In this document: one piece after another, positions 1 through 7,551 of the stretch
Layout of the letters: each line of letters starts with the position of its first letter
Numbering within the stretch: the stretch's first letter is position 1
Source: Acidisarcina sp.
GTDB lineage: Bacteria; Acidobacteriota; Terriglobia; Terriglobales; Acidobacteriaceae
Direction: 5' to 3'
Length of the DNA: 64,000 nucleotides
Assembly (NCBI GenBank): GCA_035539175.1
Contig: DATLIY010000007.1
Span: forward strand, 744,001 to 808,000
The notes under the pieces: model-generated
What the model was told of the DNA's origin: nothing
The model's database searches: none
The model's input: the letters and a program-made list of their open reading frames with translations, nothing else
Made by a program: the position numbers and the translations under genes

Positions 1-594
1 CGAAGTGGAGCGATCCGGGGTATCTGCTGCGGTACGCCTCCTCTTGTGTCTTTTCCGCTTTCAGCGTGGCGTCCAGAGCCGCCTGCGCTGCGGCTGTCTC
101 CTGCTTCACCTTCTCCAGTTCAGCGGCGGGCACAAAAACAGGCATCTCGGCTAGCCTGTCCTTCGCAGCCTTGTCACCGGGTGTAATGAAGATTTTGGAG
201 TCGAAGTGTGGATCGTCGTCGCCGGACACCTCCCGCAACTGGAGCGTATATTCGTTGCCGTGGTCCGAGACGATATGAACGTCCGTCGTGCTCCCCGCGA
301 TTTTCGGCTTGATGCTGACAAACCGGCTTGCGACATGGCCGCCGTCAAACACCCAATCCACTGTGTCGCCGGCAAAGACGTTAGCCACCTTCTCCTCCGC
401 CGGGAGCAGGATCAGCGTCGATTGGAGCATCCCAGCGCGAATCACAGGGGGCGTGTCCGCCTCGGATACGGTGATCGTGCGCGGCGCATTGGGCTGGAGG
501 TGCTTGGCATCTGGAGCGCCGGGGCCGGAGGCAAAGGCGGCGGTTGCAGAAAACCCGAGTCCGCAAGCGATGAAGATGATGATCGGTGGTCTCA
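1..594 (-). CDS. virB9: VirB9/TrbG-family T4SS outer-membrane complex protein (3' part missing)
   Basis: Periplasmic/outer-membrane component of a conjugative type IV secretion channel. Reading leftward from an ATG at 594, 198 residues are visible before the window edge cuts the gene. Residues 1-25 form a signal peptide with a run of isoleucines. Residues around 55-75 carry the family signature LLPAEEKVANVFAGDTVDWV, typical of the VirB9/CagX/TrbG N-terminal domain. A lysine/alanine-rich coiled-coil-like stretch follows near residue 165. The C-terminal half lies outside the window. It starts 20 bases after the virB4 stop on the same strand, so it belongs to the virB2-virB3-virB4-virB9 operon. 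Family recognition is by motif only. Confidence 0.82.
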
Positions 595-614
595 TTTCCC
601 TGTGGTCCTTTCGG

Positions 615-2984
615 TTAGGCAGACTCACCCTGAGCGAATCTTGCAATCCCTTCGGTGAGTCCGTACTTTGCGATCAGCTTCGACCGGCGGACCCGGTCCT
701 TTGGCTTGGTGGTGAAGGTCGCATAGCTGCGCGAGTCGAGATTGAAAACAAACACTTTTGTGAGCCTATCGCGGCGCATGTAGAGCGCTTCGCGCTCCTG
801 CAAGCTCTCGAAGAGAGCGAGCTGCTGTTCCGTCATCTTGAACAGATCGGCGTACCGCTTACGATTGAACGTCGCGTCTTTCAGAAACAGGAACGACGTG
901 CAGGAGTTCACAATGCTGTCGGCGTTCTCACCGAGATCTTCTGCGGATTGTCCGATCATCGTGACGCCGCCAAGGTTCTTACGGACGGTTTTGATGGACG
1001 CGAGAGCAGCTTCCAGCAGCTGGCGATTCTTCATCGACGAGAAGATTTCCTCGATCAGGACGTGCTTGGGCACTCCGAGGTTCGCGGGATCGTAGAGCAC
1101 ATCGTTGATGCGATGGAGCAGCCAGACCATCACCGGCTCAATGAGGTCCGCATTCTGCTCGTTGTTCACTCCCTGGAAGTCGAAGCACTGCACGCGGGAC
1201 AGTGACAGACTGTCTTCAACGTTGTCGAAGACTGCACCGTAGACGCCCTTGCCGACCCATTTCGACAAGTAGCGGTCGAGCTTCTTCGGGAGGAAGAGGT
1301 TAGAGAGTCGGCGGTTCTCTGGGGCGAGCAGGTAGATGTCCTGAACCGCCTTGTGGACTACGTCGTCGTCCTCCGGCTCCAACTCCGCGCCGCCATTCGT
1401 CAACAAGAGCTTGATGAAGCTGAAGAGAAATCTGACATTGGCCTCAGTCGGCTCCAAAGCGAAAGGGGCAACGCGAGGCCCGTCTTTGCCGATGCGGTCT
1501 ACACGCCCACCATACAGGTCGACTACGCTTTCGTAGCTGCCTCCGATGTCGAAGATGTACGTAAAGCCGCCGTACTTCTGCTCCAGCGCGACGGTCGCGT
1601 TCCCTATCACGCTCTTCCCCGAGCCGGTCGGGCCGATGATGAGCATCACGCGCACTCCGTCCACGTACACATCCTGAAAAAACGGCGTCCGTGTACGTGT
1701 CTCGAACACATTGAGGTATTCGGAGTCGAGATCGTCCGAGTGCAGATGGCCGATGTGTGGCGCAAACACCGACGACAGCCGCGCATGATGCTCCTCGGAA
1801 AGCCACATCGGAAAGACGTTGAACTTCCCGTTGCCGGGGAACATGGCATAGAAGGCACAGAGGTTGCCAAGCGTCTCTTCGATCACCTGCGCTCGTGCAT
1901 CGACGAAGATCCGATGTACGGCCGGCGCGGCATTGCGAAGTTGTTCCGGGCTATCGGCGGCAAGCAACAGGCGCAGCGAATATTCGCCATGCGCCTTCTT
2001 ATCCAGTTCGCGGATGACAAGGCTCAAATCATCGACACTGCTGTTGGCGGCCTTCGCTCCGGCACCCGTTTCAAGCGAAGCCGTATCCCGCCCGCTCATC
2101 ACACGCGCCAAGACACCAACCTTAAAAAACGAGATGAACTTCTCCTGTGCGTCTATCTCGTGCCGTGCGGCGGCTGTTGACTTCGGCCGCCAGGTCGAGC
2201 ACAGCACACTGTCGCAATCGAGCGTCAACAGACCGGAGAAGAGACATGGCCTCGACGCCTCCGGAGTTGTCTTGAGCGAGAACATCTGTACGTGCCGTTT
2301 GCCTACGCGCAGATGATCGCTGTGCCATGCGACGGGATTGCTGACGATCTGGCGGTCTACACCTGTATCGTCGCGGAGCTGTGCCTGCGTCGTCCATTGT
2401 TCAAGGTTGAAGAGATAGGAAAAGAACTGAAACGCTCTGACCTTGTCCAGCATCCGCAGCCCCAATAGGCTGCCGAGGTGCGCCTCCAAGGTCGTTGCCG
2501 CTTTTTGAAGCTCTGCAAGCATCCGCGAAGTGACCGCGGAGTTCTCCTGCGGCTTGCGCTCGAAGGCTTTCAGTTTGGACGGCTCCAGCGTGAGGCACCA
2601 GTGAAGGTCAATGCGTCTAAATCCAGCGTTCTTCTCAAGAAAAGTGAGGCGATCATCGACGAACGCCTGCGTGACGGGATTGCCATACGCCTTCTGTCGT
2701 GGCAATTCGTAGCCGGACATCACGCGCGTGTACTGATACAGGCACGAATCCTGCAGGAGTCCCCGCAACGCGCCTTCAATTGAACGCATCCGAGATTCGA
2801 GTTCCTGATCGGTCAAGCTCTCTTCGTCGATGCCTGTGAGCTTAAACAGGCATCCGTAGCCCCCGCCCTTAAGGGCGAACATATTCGGGCCAATGAAGCG
2901 CGCAATCGGAACGATGCTGCAAGCGGCACCGGCCTTTGCGAACCACGGAACGAATTTGGCGCGTTCAGTATTTGCGCGGGTCAT
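615..2984 (-). CDS. virB4: VirB4/TrbE-family conjugal transfer ATPase
   Basis: Cytoplasmic AAA+ motor that drives pilus assembly and substrate transfer in type IV secretion. The 789-aa length is normal for VirB4. The N-terminal VirB4 domain (about residues 20-240) precedes the ATPase domain with Walker A GPTGSGKS at 451-458. The Walker B region reads HVLIEEIF near 641-647, with Glu-Glu where most relatives have Asp-Glu. GQSAEDL near 678 matches the family's conserved downstream motif. Its ATG lies inside the last codons of virB3 (20-base overlap), which implies translational coupling. The neighbours on both sides are other channel subunits. Confidence 0.9.
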   Translation of the reverse strand: MTRANTERAKFVPWFAKAGAACSIVPIARFIGPNMFALKGGGYGCLFKLTGIDEESLTDQELESRMRSIEGALRGLLQDSCLYQYTRVMSGYELPRQKAYGNPVTQAFVDDRLTFLEKNAGFRRIDLHWCLTLEPSKLKAFERKPQENSAVTSRMLAELQKAATTLEAHLGSLLGLRMLDKVRAFQFFSYLFNLEQWTTQAQLRDDTGVDRQIVSNPVAWHSDHLRVGKRHVQMFSLKTTPEASRPCLFSGLLTLDCDSVLCSTWRPKSTAAARHEIDAQEKFISFFKVGVLARVMSGRDTASLETGAGAKAANSSVDDLSLVIRELDKKAHGEYSLRLLLAADSPEQLRNAAPAVHRIFVDARAQVIEETLGNLCAFYAMFPGNGKFNVFPMWLSEEHHARLSSVFAPHIGHLHSDDLDSEYLNVFETRTRTPFFQDVYVDGVRVMLIIGPTGSGKSVIGNATVALEQKYGGFTYIFDIGGSYESVVDLYGGRVDRIGKDGPRVAPFALEPTEANVRFLFSFIKLLLTNGGAELEPEDDDVVHKAVQDIYLLAPENRRLSNLFLPKKLDRYLSKWVGKGVYGAVFDNVEDSLSLSRVQCFDFQGVNNEQNADLIEPVMVWLLHRINDVLYDPANLGVPKHVLIEEIFSSMKNRQLLEAALASIKTVRKNLGGVTMIGQSAEDLGENADSIVNSCTSFLFLKDATFNRKRYADLFKMTEQQLALFESLQEREALYMRRDRLTKVFVFNLDSRSYATFTTKPKDRVRRSKLIAKYGLTEGIARFAQGESA

Positions 2985-3228
2985 AGTAGGATTTCTGGCT
3001 GAGGCTCAGGCCCCAGAGTTGAAACATCTTTGGGTGTTTGCGGACGATGAGCCACGCTGCTATTGCTAGTGTGGGGAACGCCATCATCGCCAGAAGACGA
3101 AACCCAAGGAGGAAAACCGTTACGCAGACGAAAACAATCGCCATCCATGCGCTGAGGTCCAATCCGAGCTTGGCTCGTGGCCGGTTAAGCGCCTGATTGA
3201 TCGGTAACGGCTCTCCCCGCTTGGTCAT
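2965..3228 (-). CDS. virB3: VirB3/TrbD-family inner-membrane T4SS protein
   Basis: Small inner-membrane subunit of the type IV secretion machine, 87 aa. A hydrophilic N-terminus containing the VirB3-like sequence PINQALNRP is followed by a hydrophobic stretch (about residues 27-62) that can form two membrane segments. A polar C-terminal tail ends in YYDPRKY. This size, topology and its place between the pilin and VirB4 are characteristic of VirB3. It starts 9 bases after the virB2 stop codon. Sequence similarity alone would be weak for such a short protein, so the context carries much of the call. Confidence 0.8.
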   Translation of the reverse strand: MTKRGEPLPINQALNRPRAKLGLDLSAWMAIVFVCVTVFLLGFRLLAMMAFPTLAIAAWLIVRKHPKMFQLWGLSLSQKSYYDPRKY

Positions 3229-3237
3229 GGGCGCACC

Positions 3238-3606
3238 TCACATGGACTGACCGGTCAAAGACCCGATCCATCCTGCGCCCCATCCGAGCACTCCGGCGCC
3301 GAACAGCGCGCCGAAGAGACCAGGAATTGCGTCTTGGAACCGACCGCTCATCATGCGGATTCCCGCAAAAATGAGGCCGCCGAGACAGATGACAGCGCCA
3401 GCGTACATCGCGAACGTTTTGAAGGTTGACATGAGTGTTTGCGCGCCAGAGAAGTCCATAGTTCCCTGGGCTTGGGCTGCGGTGGCGATCGCCACCGCAA
3501 ACAGGTAGGGGGCGAATAGGCGTGCGAGACGGTACGGAATTGGCTTGGAGATGAAGCGTTCACTCTGTTTTTGTATCGGGAGAACGGGGTGGGATGTTTG
3601 GGGCAT
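3238..3606 (-). CDS. virB2: TrbC/VirB2-family pilin subunit precursor
   Basis: Major pilin of the conjugative pilus, exported and inserted in the inner membrane before assembly. The ATG at 3606 is preferred because GGAGGAG lies about 5 bases upstream; an in-frame start at 3678 would add 24 polar residues without a good ribosome site. The 122-aa product has a long positively charged N-terminus, then a signal peptide ending near AAQAQG. The mature part has two hydrophobic helices (about residues 65-85 and 92-115), the standard VirB2/TrbC layout. It is the first gene of the leftward operon, so a promoter should lie upstream, in 3607-3908. Confidence 0.82.
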   Translation of the reverse strand: MPQTSHPVLPIQKQSERFISKPIPYRLARLFAPYLFAVAIATAAQAQGTMDFSGAQTLMSTFKTFAMYAGAVICLGGLIFAGIRMMSGRFQDAIPGLFGALFGAGVLGWGAGWIGSLTGQSM

Positions 3607-3908
3607 TTGCTCCTCCGGACGGCACTGGTGTTGGCCGTCATGTTTCGGAAGGTAATGCCACTGGGAAATTCCGTCCAAGACTTCTTATCTATAGTGCTAT
3701 TGCTCTAGCCAATGACCGATGCTGTATGCCGATCTGGCAACAGCAAAGTGGGAATCCTTCCGGTGTTCCATAGGCACTCAGCTGTTTGTCTCTTCCCGCT
3801 CAGAGACTAGGGATTTGGCATAGACCGAAGACTTGTGGTTCTGGTTGACGTTTTTGCTGGAGCAGAGCCCGTTTGGCTGGATTAATTGCCTCTCGATAGT
3901 ATGGGAGC
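3607..3908. other. Intergenic region between T4SS operon and cargo pair
   Basis: About 300 bases without a convincing gene, lying between the divergently read virB2 and the cargo pair. It must hold the promoters of both units. An AT-rich stretch near 3680-3700 (CTATAG on either strand) could be a -10 element for the leftward operon, but no well-spaced -35/-10 pair was found. Base composition is lower in GC than the chromosomal part of the window. Confidence 0.4.
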
Positions 3909-4940
3909 ATGAAATCCGCATTGAATGCACTGCGCCTTGTGTACCCGCCTGTTTCAAATCAAGAAGGCGAATGGTTAAAGAAGGATAGCGAAGTGGAAGA
4001 AATGCTCAGGCGCAGTGATCTCTATATGATCGGTCAACGCCGAGAAGCCAAATTCGTTTGGGACAAGCAAAATGTTCTAGGATTCGGAGTGTTCGGCGGG
4101 CAAGGAATTCGTTTCAAGTTCGAAATTCCAGGGGTGGCGACATCCGAGGTAGAACTCTCGATAGAAAAAGATCTTCGAAGTAGCAAGACCCTATATTACG
4201 ACGTCGGTGACAAACACGTGCGCTGCTCCCTCAAGCCCCAAAAGGGTGAAGAGATCGGAGAGGTGGTCTGGTGGTATTCAACCGAATCATTGCTCTGGTC
4301 CAAGTGGCGGGGCGATCCGCGAATTAAAGGATTGGACAACTACAGAGAGTTCACCGAATACGATCTGCATTATGTGGGAATATCCACGGATCAGGATAGT
4401 TACGATCGCCTTCTAGCGAACGCCCATCACAAACGGGTAGCGATTCTCTCGAATGAAACTCAGTATGTCCCAGACGCTCGATTGACTGATGAAATCTACC
4501 TGTTTTTCTTTCAGTCCGACCCGCTTTTTATTCGCGCCTTCGACGAAGTAGACGATTTCTCAAGTTTTGGCGCACCGATGCCTTTCACAGAGAAGCAGGC
4601 ATCTGCGGATGCTGAAAAGGCATTTAGCAAGCTGTTGCAGCCGGAATATAATACCGTCAGATTCAAAACATTCCCACGCGGGAAGAACGGCTTATACGGA
4701 GCCGGTTTAGCCCGATATGCCCATGTGATATGCGAAGATATCACGTTCAAAACCCCAACCGCACGGTTTAGGGGGAGCAGCTTTGATGACCTCTTACTAG
4801 GCCGAACGCCAGGAGACGCCATTCTCGTCTCAGGAGAAGAAGTAGAACTATATCAGCACAAATCAAAGGTGAATCGTCGAAGTGGCGAAAAAGCTCCAAT
4901 TCTAGGGTCCCAAGGCAGTAGTTCTGCGAAACGTAATTAG
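3909..4940 (+). CDS. Unknown protein with degenerate GIY-YIG-nuclease-like signature
   Basis: No family could be named with certainty. The 343-aa protein is soluble, with no signal peptide or membrane segment. Three features recall the GIY-YIG nuclease fold: HYVGIS at 154-159, a following Arg167 and the histidines of AHHKR at 172-176, and a later E236 in AEKAFSKLLQPEYN (235-248). That last motif resembles the family's E-x-x-x-x-(6-8)-P-x-Y-N end. The usual first GIY strand is not seen, and about 60 residues separate the two halves, so this is inference. It is followed after 7 bases by an HNH nuclease gene, suggesting one two-gene unit. The codon usage is AT-richer than in the chromosome, in keeping with transferred cargo. 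The ribosome site (GGGAG) lies unusually close to the ATG. Confidence 0.55.
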   Translation: MKSALNALRLVYPPVSNQEGEWLKKDSEVEEMLRRSDLYMIGQRREAKFVWDKQNVLGFGVFGGQGIRFKFEIPGVATSEVELSIEKDLRSSKTLYYDVGDKHVRCSLKPQKGEEIGEVVWWYSTESLLWSKWRGDPRIKGLDNYREFTEYDLHYVGISTDQDSYDRLLANAHHKRVAILSNETQYVPDARLTDEIYLFFFQSDPLFIRAFDEVDDFSSFGAPMPFTEKQASADAEKAFSKLLQPEYNTVRFKTFPRGKNGLYGAGLARYAHVICEDITFKTPTARFRGSSFDDLLLGRTPGDAILVSGEEVELYQHKSKVNRRSGEKAPILGSQGSSSAKRN

Positions 4941-4947
4941 GTGGCCA

Positions 4948-5727
4948 ATGGCAGGTATACAGCGTCAGGACGCGCGGAAGATACTCAAGATTATCGCCAG
5001 TAGCCAAGCCAAAAATGAATTGCTGACCTATTCAGGATTGGCAGTGACCATGGGCCGTCCTGCTGACAACTCCCGCGCCATGGCATCCACATGCAATCTT
5101 CTTGATGCCGCGGCGTGTCTCGCAGATGTTCCGCTTGTCGCCATTGTGGCTGTTCGCTCGCAAACAGGCGAGGTCAATCCGGCCGCCTTCGCGAGAGAAT
5201 TCGATGAAGCTCAACGGCAGAACATAATTCAGAGGTCTCAGAACCATAAATTTACGGCGGCTGACTTTCAAGCCATAGCAACGGGGCTAGAAGATCTGGG
5301 AGACAAAGGAGCCGTAAGGGCATGGCAATTTGTAGAGAATCTATATCCGGGCAATCTCCTATATCTCAGACTTATAGGTGATTACGCCGAGAGCAAGTCA
5401 AATGCAATCGACGATCTCGGTTCGGTCACACCAGATCGATCAATATCGGAAGTGTGGACGTATTCGCGTGATCCCGGGGTGCGTGAAGCAGTCTTGCTGC
5501 GGGCCAATGGAAGATGTGAATTTTGTGGAAAGCTCGGTTTCGTGAAGCCCGACGGAACACGCTACCTGGAATCGCATCACGTGATTGCATTGGCCAATGA
5601 GGGTGAAGACAGGGTCACGAACGTGATGGCGCTCTGTCCCAACGATCACAGGGAAGCTCACTTTGGAGAGAGGCGAGACGAGATCGAAGCACAAATGGTG
5701 CTCATGCTCAACACCTTGAATCCTTAG
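4948..5727 (+). CDS. HNH endonuclease with distinct N-terminal domain
   Basis: Probable DNA nuclease of the McrA-like HNH class, 259 aa. The C-terminal domain has a zinc-finger type HNH: C190-E-F-C193, the H210-H211 pair, N225, then C230-P-N-D-H234 and H238. The N-terminal third contains LTYSGLAVTMGRP (26-38) and LLDAAACLADVPL, which recalls the winged-helix 'TYGELA' region of alkyltransferase-like DNA-binding proteins. This could be the target-recognition part, but that is inference. The ATG has a GGTGG site 5 bases upstream and starts 7 bases after the partner gene. Restriction, anti-phage or element-maintenance roles are all possible. Confidence 0.8.
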   Translation: MAGIQRQDARKILKIIASSQAKNELLTYSGLAVTMGRPADNSRAMASTCNLLDAAACLADVPLVAIVAVRSQTGEVNPAAFAREFDEAQRQNIIQRSQNHKFTAADFQAIATGLEDLGDKGAVRAWQFVENLYPGNLLYLRLIGDYAESKSNAIDDLGSVTPDRSISEVWTYSRDPGVREAVLLRANGRCEFCGKLGFVKPDGTRYLESHHVIALANEGEDRVTNVMALCPNDHREAHFGERRDEIEAQMVLMLNTLNP

Positions 5728-5746
5728 CACAAAGTTCGTCTTCGAA

Positions 5747-5777
5747 AGGTCCGTGTGCCCCTGGGCTGTGTGGACCT
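5747..5777. terminator. Hairpin after the HNH gene, possible terminator
   Basis: The arms AGGTCC and GGACCT enclose an inner GCCC-CT-GGGC stem, giving a bipartite hairpin starting 20 bases after the HNH stop. No T-run follows it, so termination is uncertain. It lies between convergent genes. Confidence 0.3.
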
Positions 5778-5952
5778 GAATGAGCGCCGTGATCTCTGAT
5801 CCGTCATATCATCGTGCAGAATATTGAAGAAGGATCGGCTGGTGTTCTGATCAAGGAAGTCGAACCTCGGCTGATTACATCAGGCCCAATCACTTTTGAC
5901 ATAATCGCTTCCTTGCCTCTCACGGATCGGCACAACGACCCTCGGCAGAACA

Positions 5953-6906
5953 TTACGCTAGCAGTTCCAGTTGAATCGATTTCAATGCACGTTGCTGAAC
6001 CGGCATTTTTCGTAGCGGTATCCGTTTAGCTTTGGGAAGGTGCCGAAGAAGAATTGAGAGCGCAATATGATTGGCGCTCCCGTGATGTACGAACGCCGTG
6101 TCGGCCGTCCACCGTGCTCCTGCAATTGGTCTGGAAGTGAGGTCAGAAGGCAACGCAGTTCTTTCATCAATGAGAGCCAAACCGCACCGGCTTTGAACCA
6201 TCATCTGAATGTCTGCTGGCGTGGCCGCGAGGCAGGACGCTTCCGGGCGAATCCCGATTTCCAGCAGCATCTCCATCAGTCGATGGTGTGCAGCAGGATG
6301 AGTCTCCGGATCGCGAAATACCTTCAGCCGACCGGCAAGTTCAGATGGTTGCACCTCTCGGCTTGACGCCAAGGAATCATCTGCCCTCATGCAGACTACG
6401 AGAGGATCGGATGCGACATGCGAGACGACCCAATTCGCACCCGTCACGGGCAACGGCATAATCGCTGCGTCAAGCGATCTCTCCTCCATTCTGTGAAGTA
6501 GTTGGACTGGATGGCCACCCGCCATCTGGATCGGACTGTCAGGAAAAAGGCGGGCATACGCCTGCCGCAATGATTGCACGGAGTCTGGATTGATAAAGCT
6601 CGACAAGCCGACGCGTAGGACCGGTATTTCGCCGCGATCCATCGCGCGAGCGGCGCTCACAACTTCGTCTCGCAGTTCCAGCGCTTCCTGCGCATAGGCG
6701 AAGAGCATCTGCCCTGCGGGCGTCAGACTGACCCCTTCTCGCCGTCGAACAAAGATCTGAACTCCGATCCCTTCTTCGAGAGCGATGACCTGCTGACTGA
6801 GTGTTGGTTGGGCCAGGAACAGGCGCTCGGAAGCCCGCGTAAAGTTGGCCGTTTCCGCAATCGCGACTATGAACTTGAGAAGCCTGAATTCAAGAAGGTC
6901 CGACAC
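5953..6906 (-). CDS. LysR-family transcriptional regulator
   Basis: DNA-binding regulator of 317 aa, the normal size for LysR. The winged HTH is at residues 5-65, with the typical TANFTRASERLFLAQPTLSQQ stretch split over about 18-38 and LEEGIGVQIFVRR after it. The effector-binding domain fills residues 90-300. GTG at 6906 is chosen because AGGAG lies 9 bases upstream. The ligand cannot be told from sequence. It sits between the cargo pair and the recombination genes, reading toward the cargo, so it may control element genes. No divergent metabolic target gene is adjacent. Confidence 0.88.
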   Translation of the reverse strand: MSDLLEFRLLKFIVAIAETANFTRASERLFLAQPTLSQQVIALEEGIGVQIFVRRREGVSLTPAGQMLFAYAQEALELRDEVVSAARAMDRGEIPVLRVGLSSFINPDSVQSLRQAYARLFPDSPIQMAGGHPVQLLHRMEERSLDAAIMPLPVTGANWVVSHVASDPLVVCMRADDSLASSREVQPSELAGRLKVFRDPETHPAAHHRLMEMLLEIGIRPEASCLAATPADIQMMVQSRCGLALIDERTALPSDLTSRPIAGARWTADTAFVHHGSANHIALSILLRHLPKAKRIPLRKMPVQQRALKSIQLELLA

Positions 6907-7211
6907 GGGTTTGATCTCCTGGGCTGAGGGTTTGGCAGAAGCACATCGCGCAGGCCCCTGTGGAAATCAGCGACGTAATCAGAGTCCCTTGGATGAATCA
7001 AGACTGTCAATCGGGCACCTTCAGGTACCCACTTGTTGTCGGCTGAGTAGCGAGCGCTATAGAGAAAACCAATGGTGCTATTGGTGCAAAGTCTTGGACA
7101 AAGAATCGAGATCACAGGAGGCTTGTTGCAGAGTCGGATATCAGGGCTGGAAGAGTTACAGCTTTCGATATGCCGATGGACGCAAATCTGCTGACTTGCC
7201 TGAGGTGAACC
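6907..7211. other. Intergenic region between LysR gene and excisionase
   Basis: About 305 bases separate the divergent lysR and excisionase genes. No gene-like frame with a ribosome site was found. The region probably carries the regulatory sites for both, and LysR proteins commonly bind their own divergent promoter region. No clear T-N11-A inverted repeat could be assigned by eye. Confidence 0.35.
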
Positions 7212-7490
7212 ATGGCAACTGCCACGGCCCGAACCGCAATGCAATCGACCACATCCGAACCCGAGTTGGAAGAAGTTGCCACGTCAGATCGAGAAGATGA
7301 TCGTCTGCTCGATGCGCGCCAGGTGGCCGCCAAGCTGGGCGTATCGGAACGGTTCATCCGCGACCACACAACGAGACGGTCTCCGCGGATTCCCGGCGTA
7401 AAGCTCGGAAAGCTCCTTCGCTATCGTGCCGCCGATGTCGCAATCTTTATGGCCGAACTAAATACGCAACCCTCTTCCCGTCGCTCCTAG
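7212..7490 (+). CDS. Excisionase-family helix-turn-helix protein
   Basis: Small DNA-binding protein of 92 aa. After a 30-residue polar N-terminus it has the MerR-like HTH of excisionase/AlpA proteins: LLDARQVAAKLGVSERFIRD (about 32-51), then a short wing ending in KLLRYRAADVAIFM. The ribosome site GAGGTGA is 5 bases before the ATG. The integrase starts 61 bases downstream on the same strand, so it most likely acts as the recombination directionality factor of this element. A role as a plain transcription factor is also possible. Confidence 0.8.
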   Translation: MATATARTAMQSTTSEPELEEVATSDREDDRLLDARQVAAKLGVSERFIRDHTTRRSPRIPGVKLGKLLRYRAADVAIFMAELNTQPSSRRS

Positions 7491-7551
7491 TTTGGTGAAC
7501 AATTGAATTGTTCTCCACGACCAGGACCAGAAGCAGAAATCGGAGAACCAC

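Noticed and set aside
5814-6029. A 71-aa frame between the HNH and lysR genes
   Set aside because: It runs into the lysR gene on the other strand, has no ribosome site and no recognisable domain.
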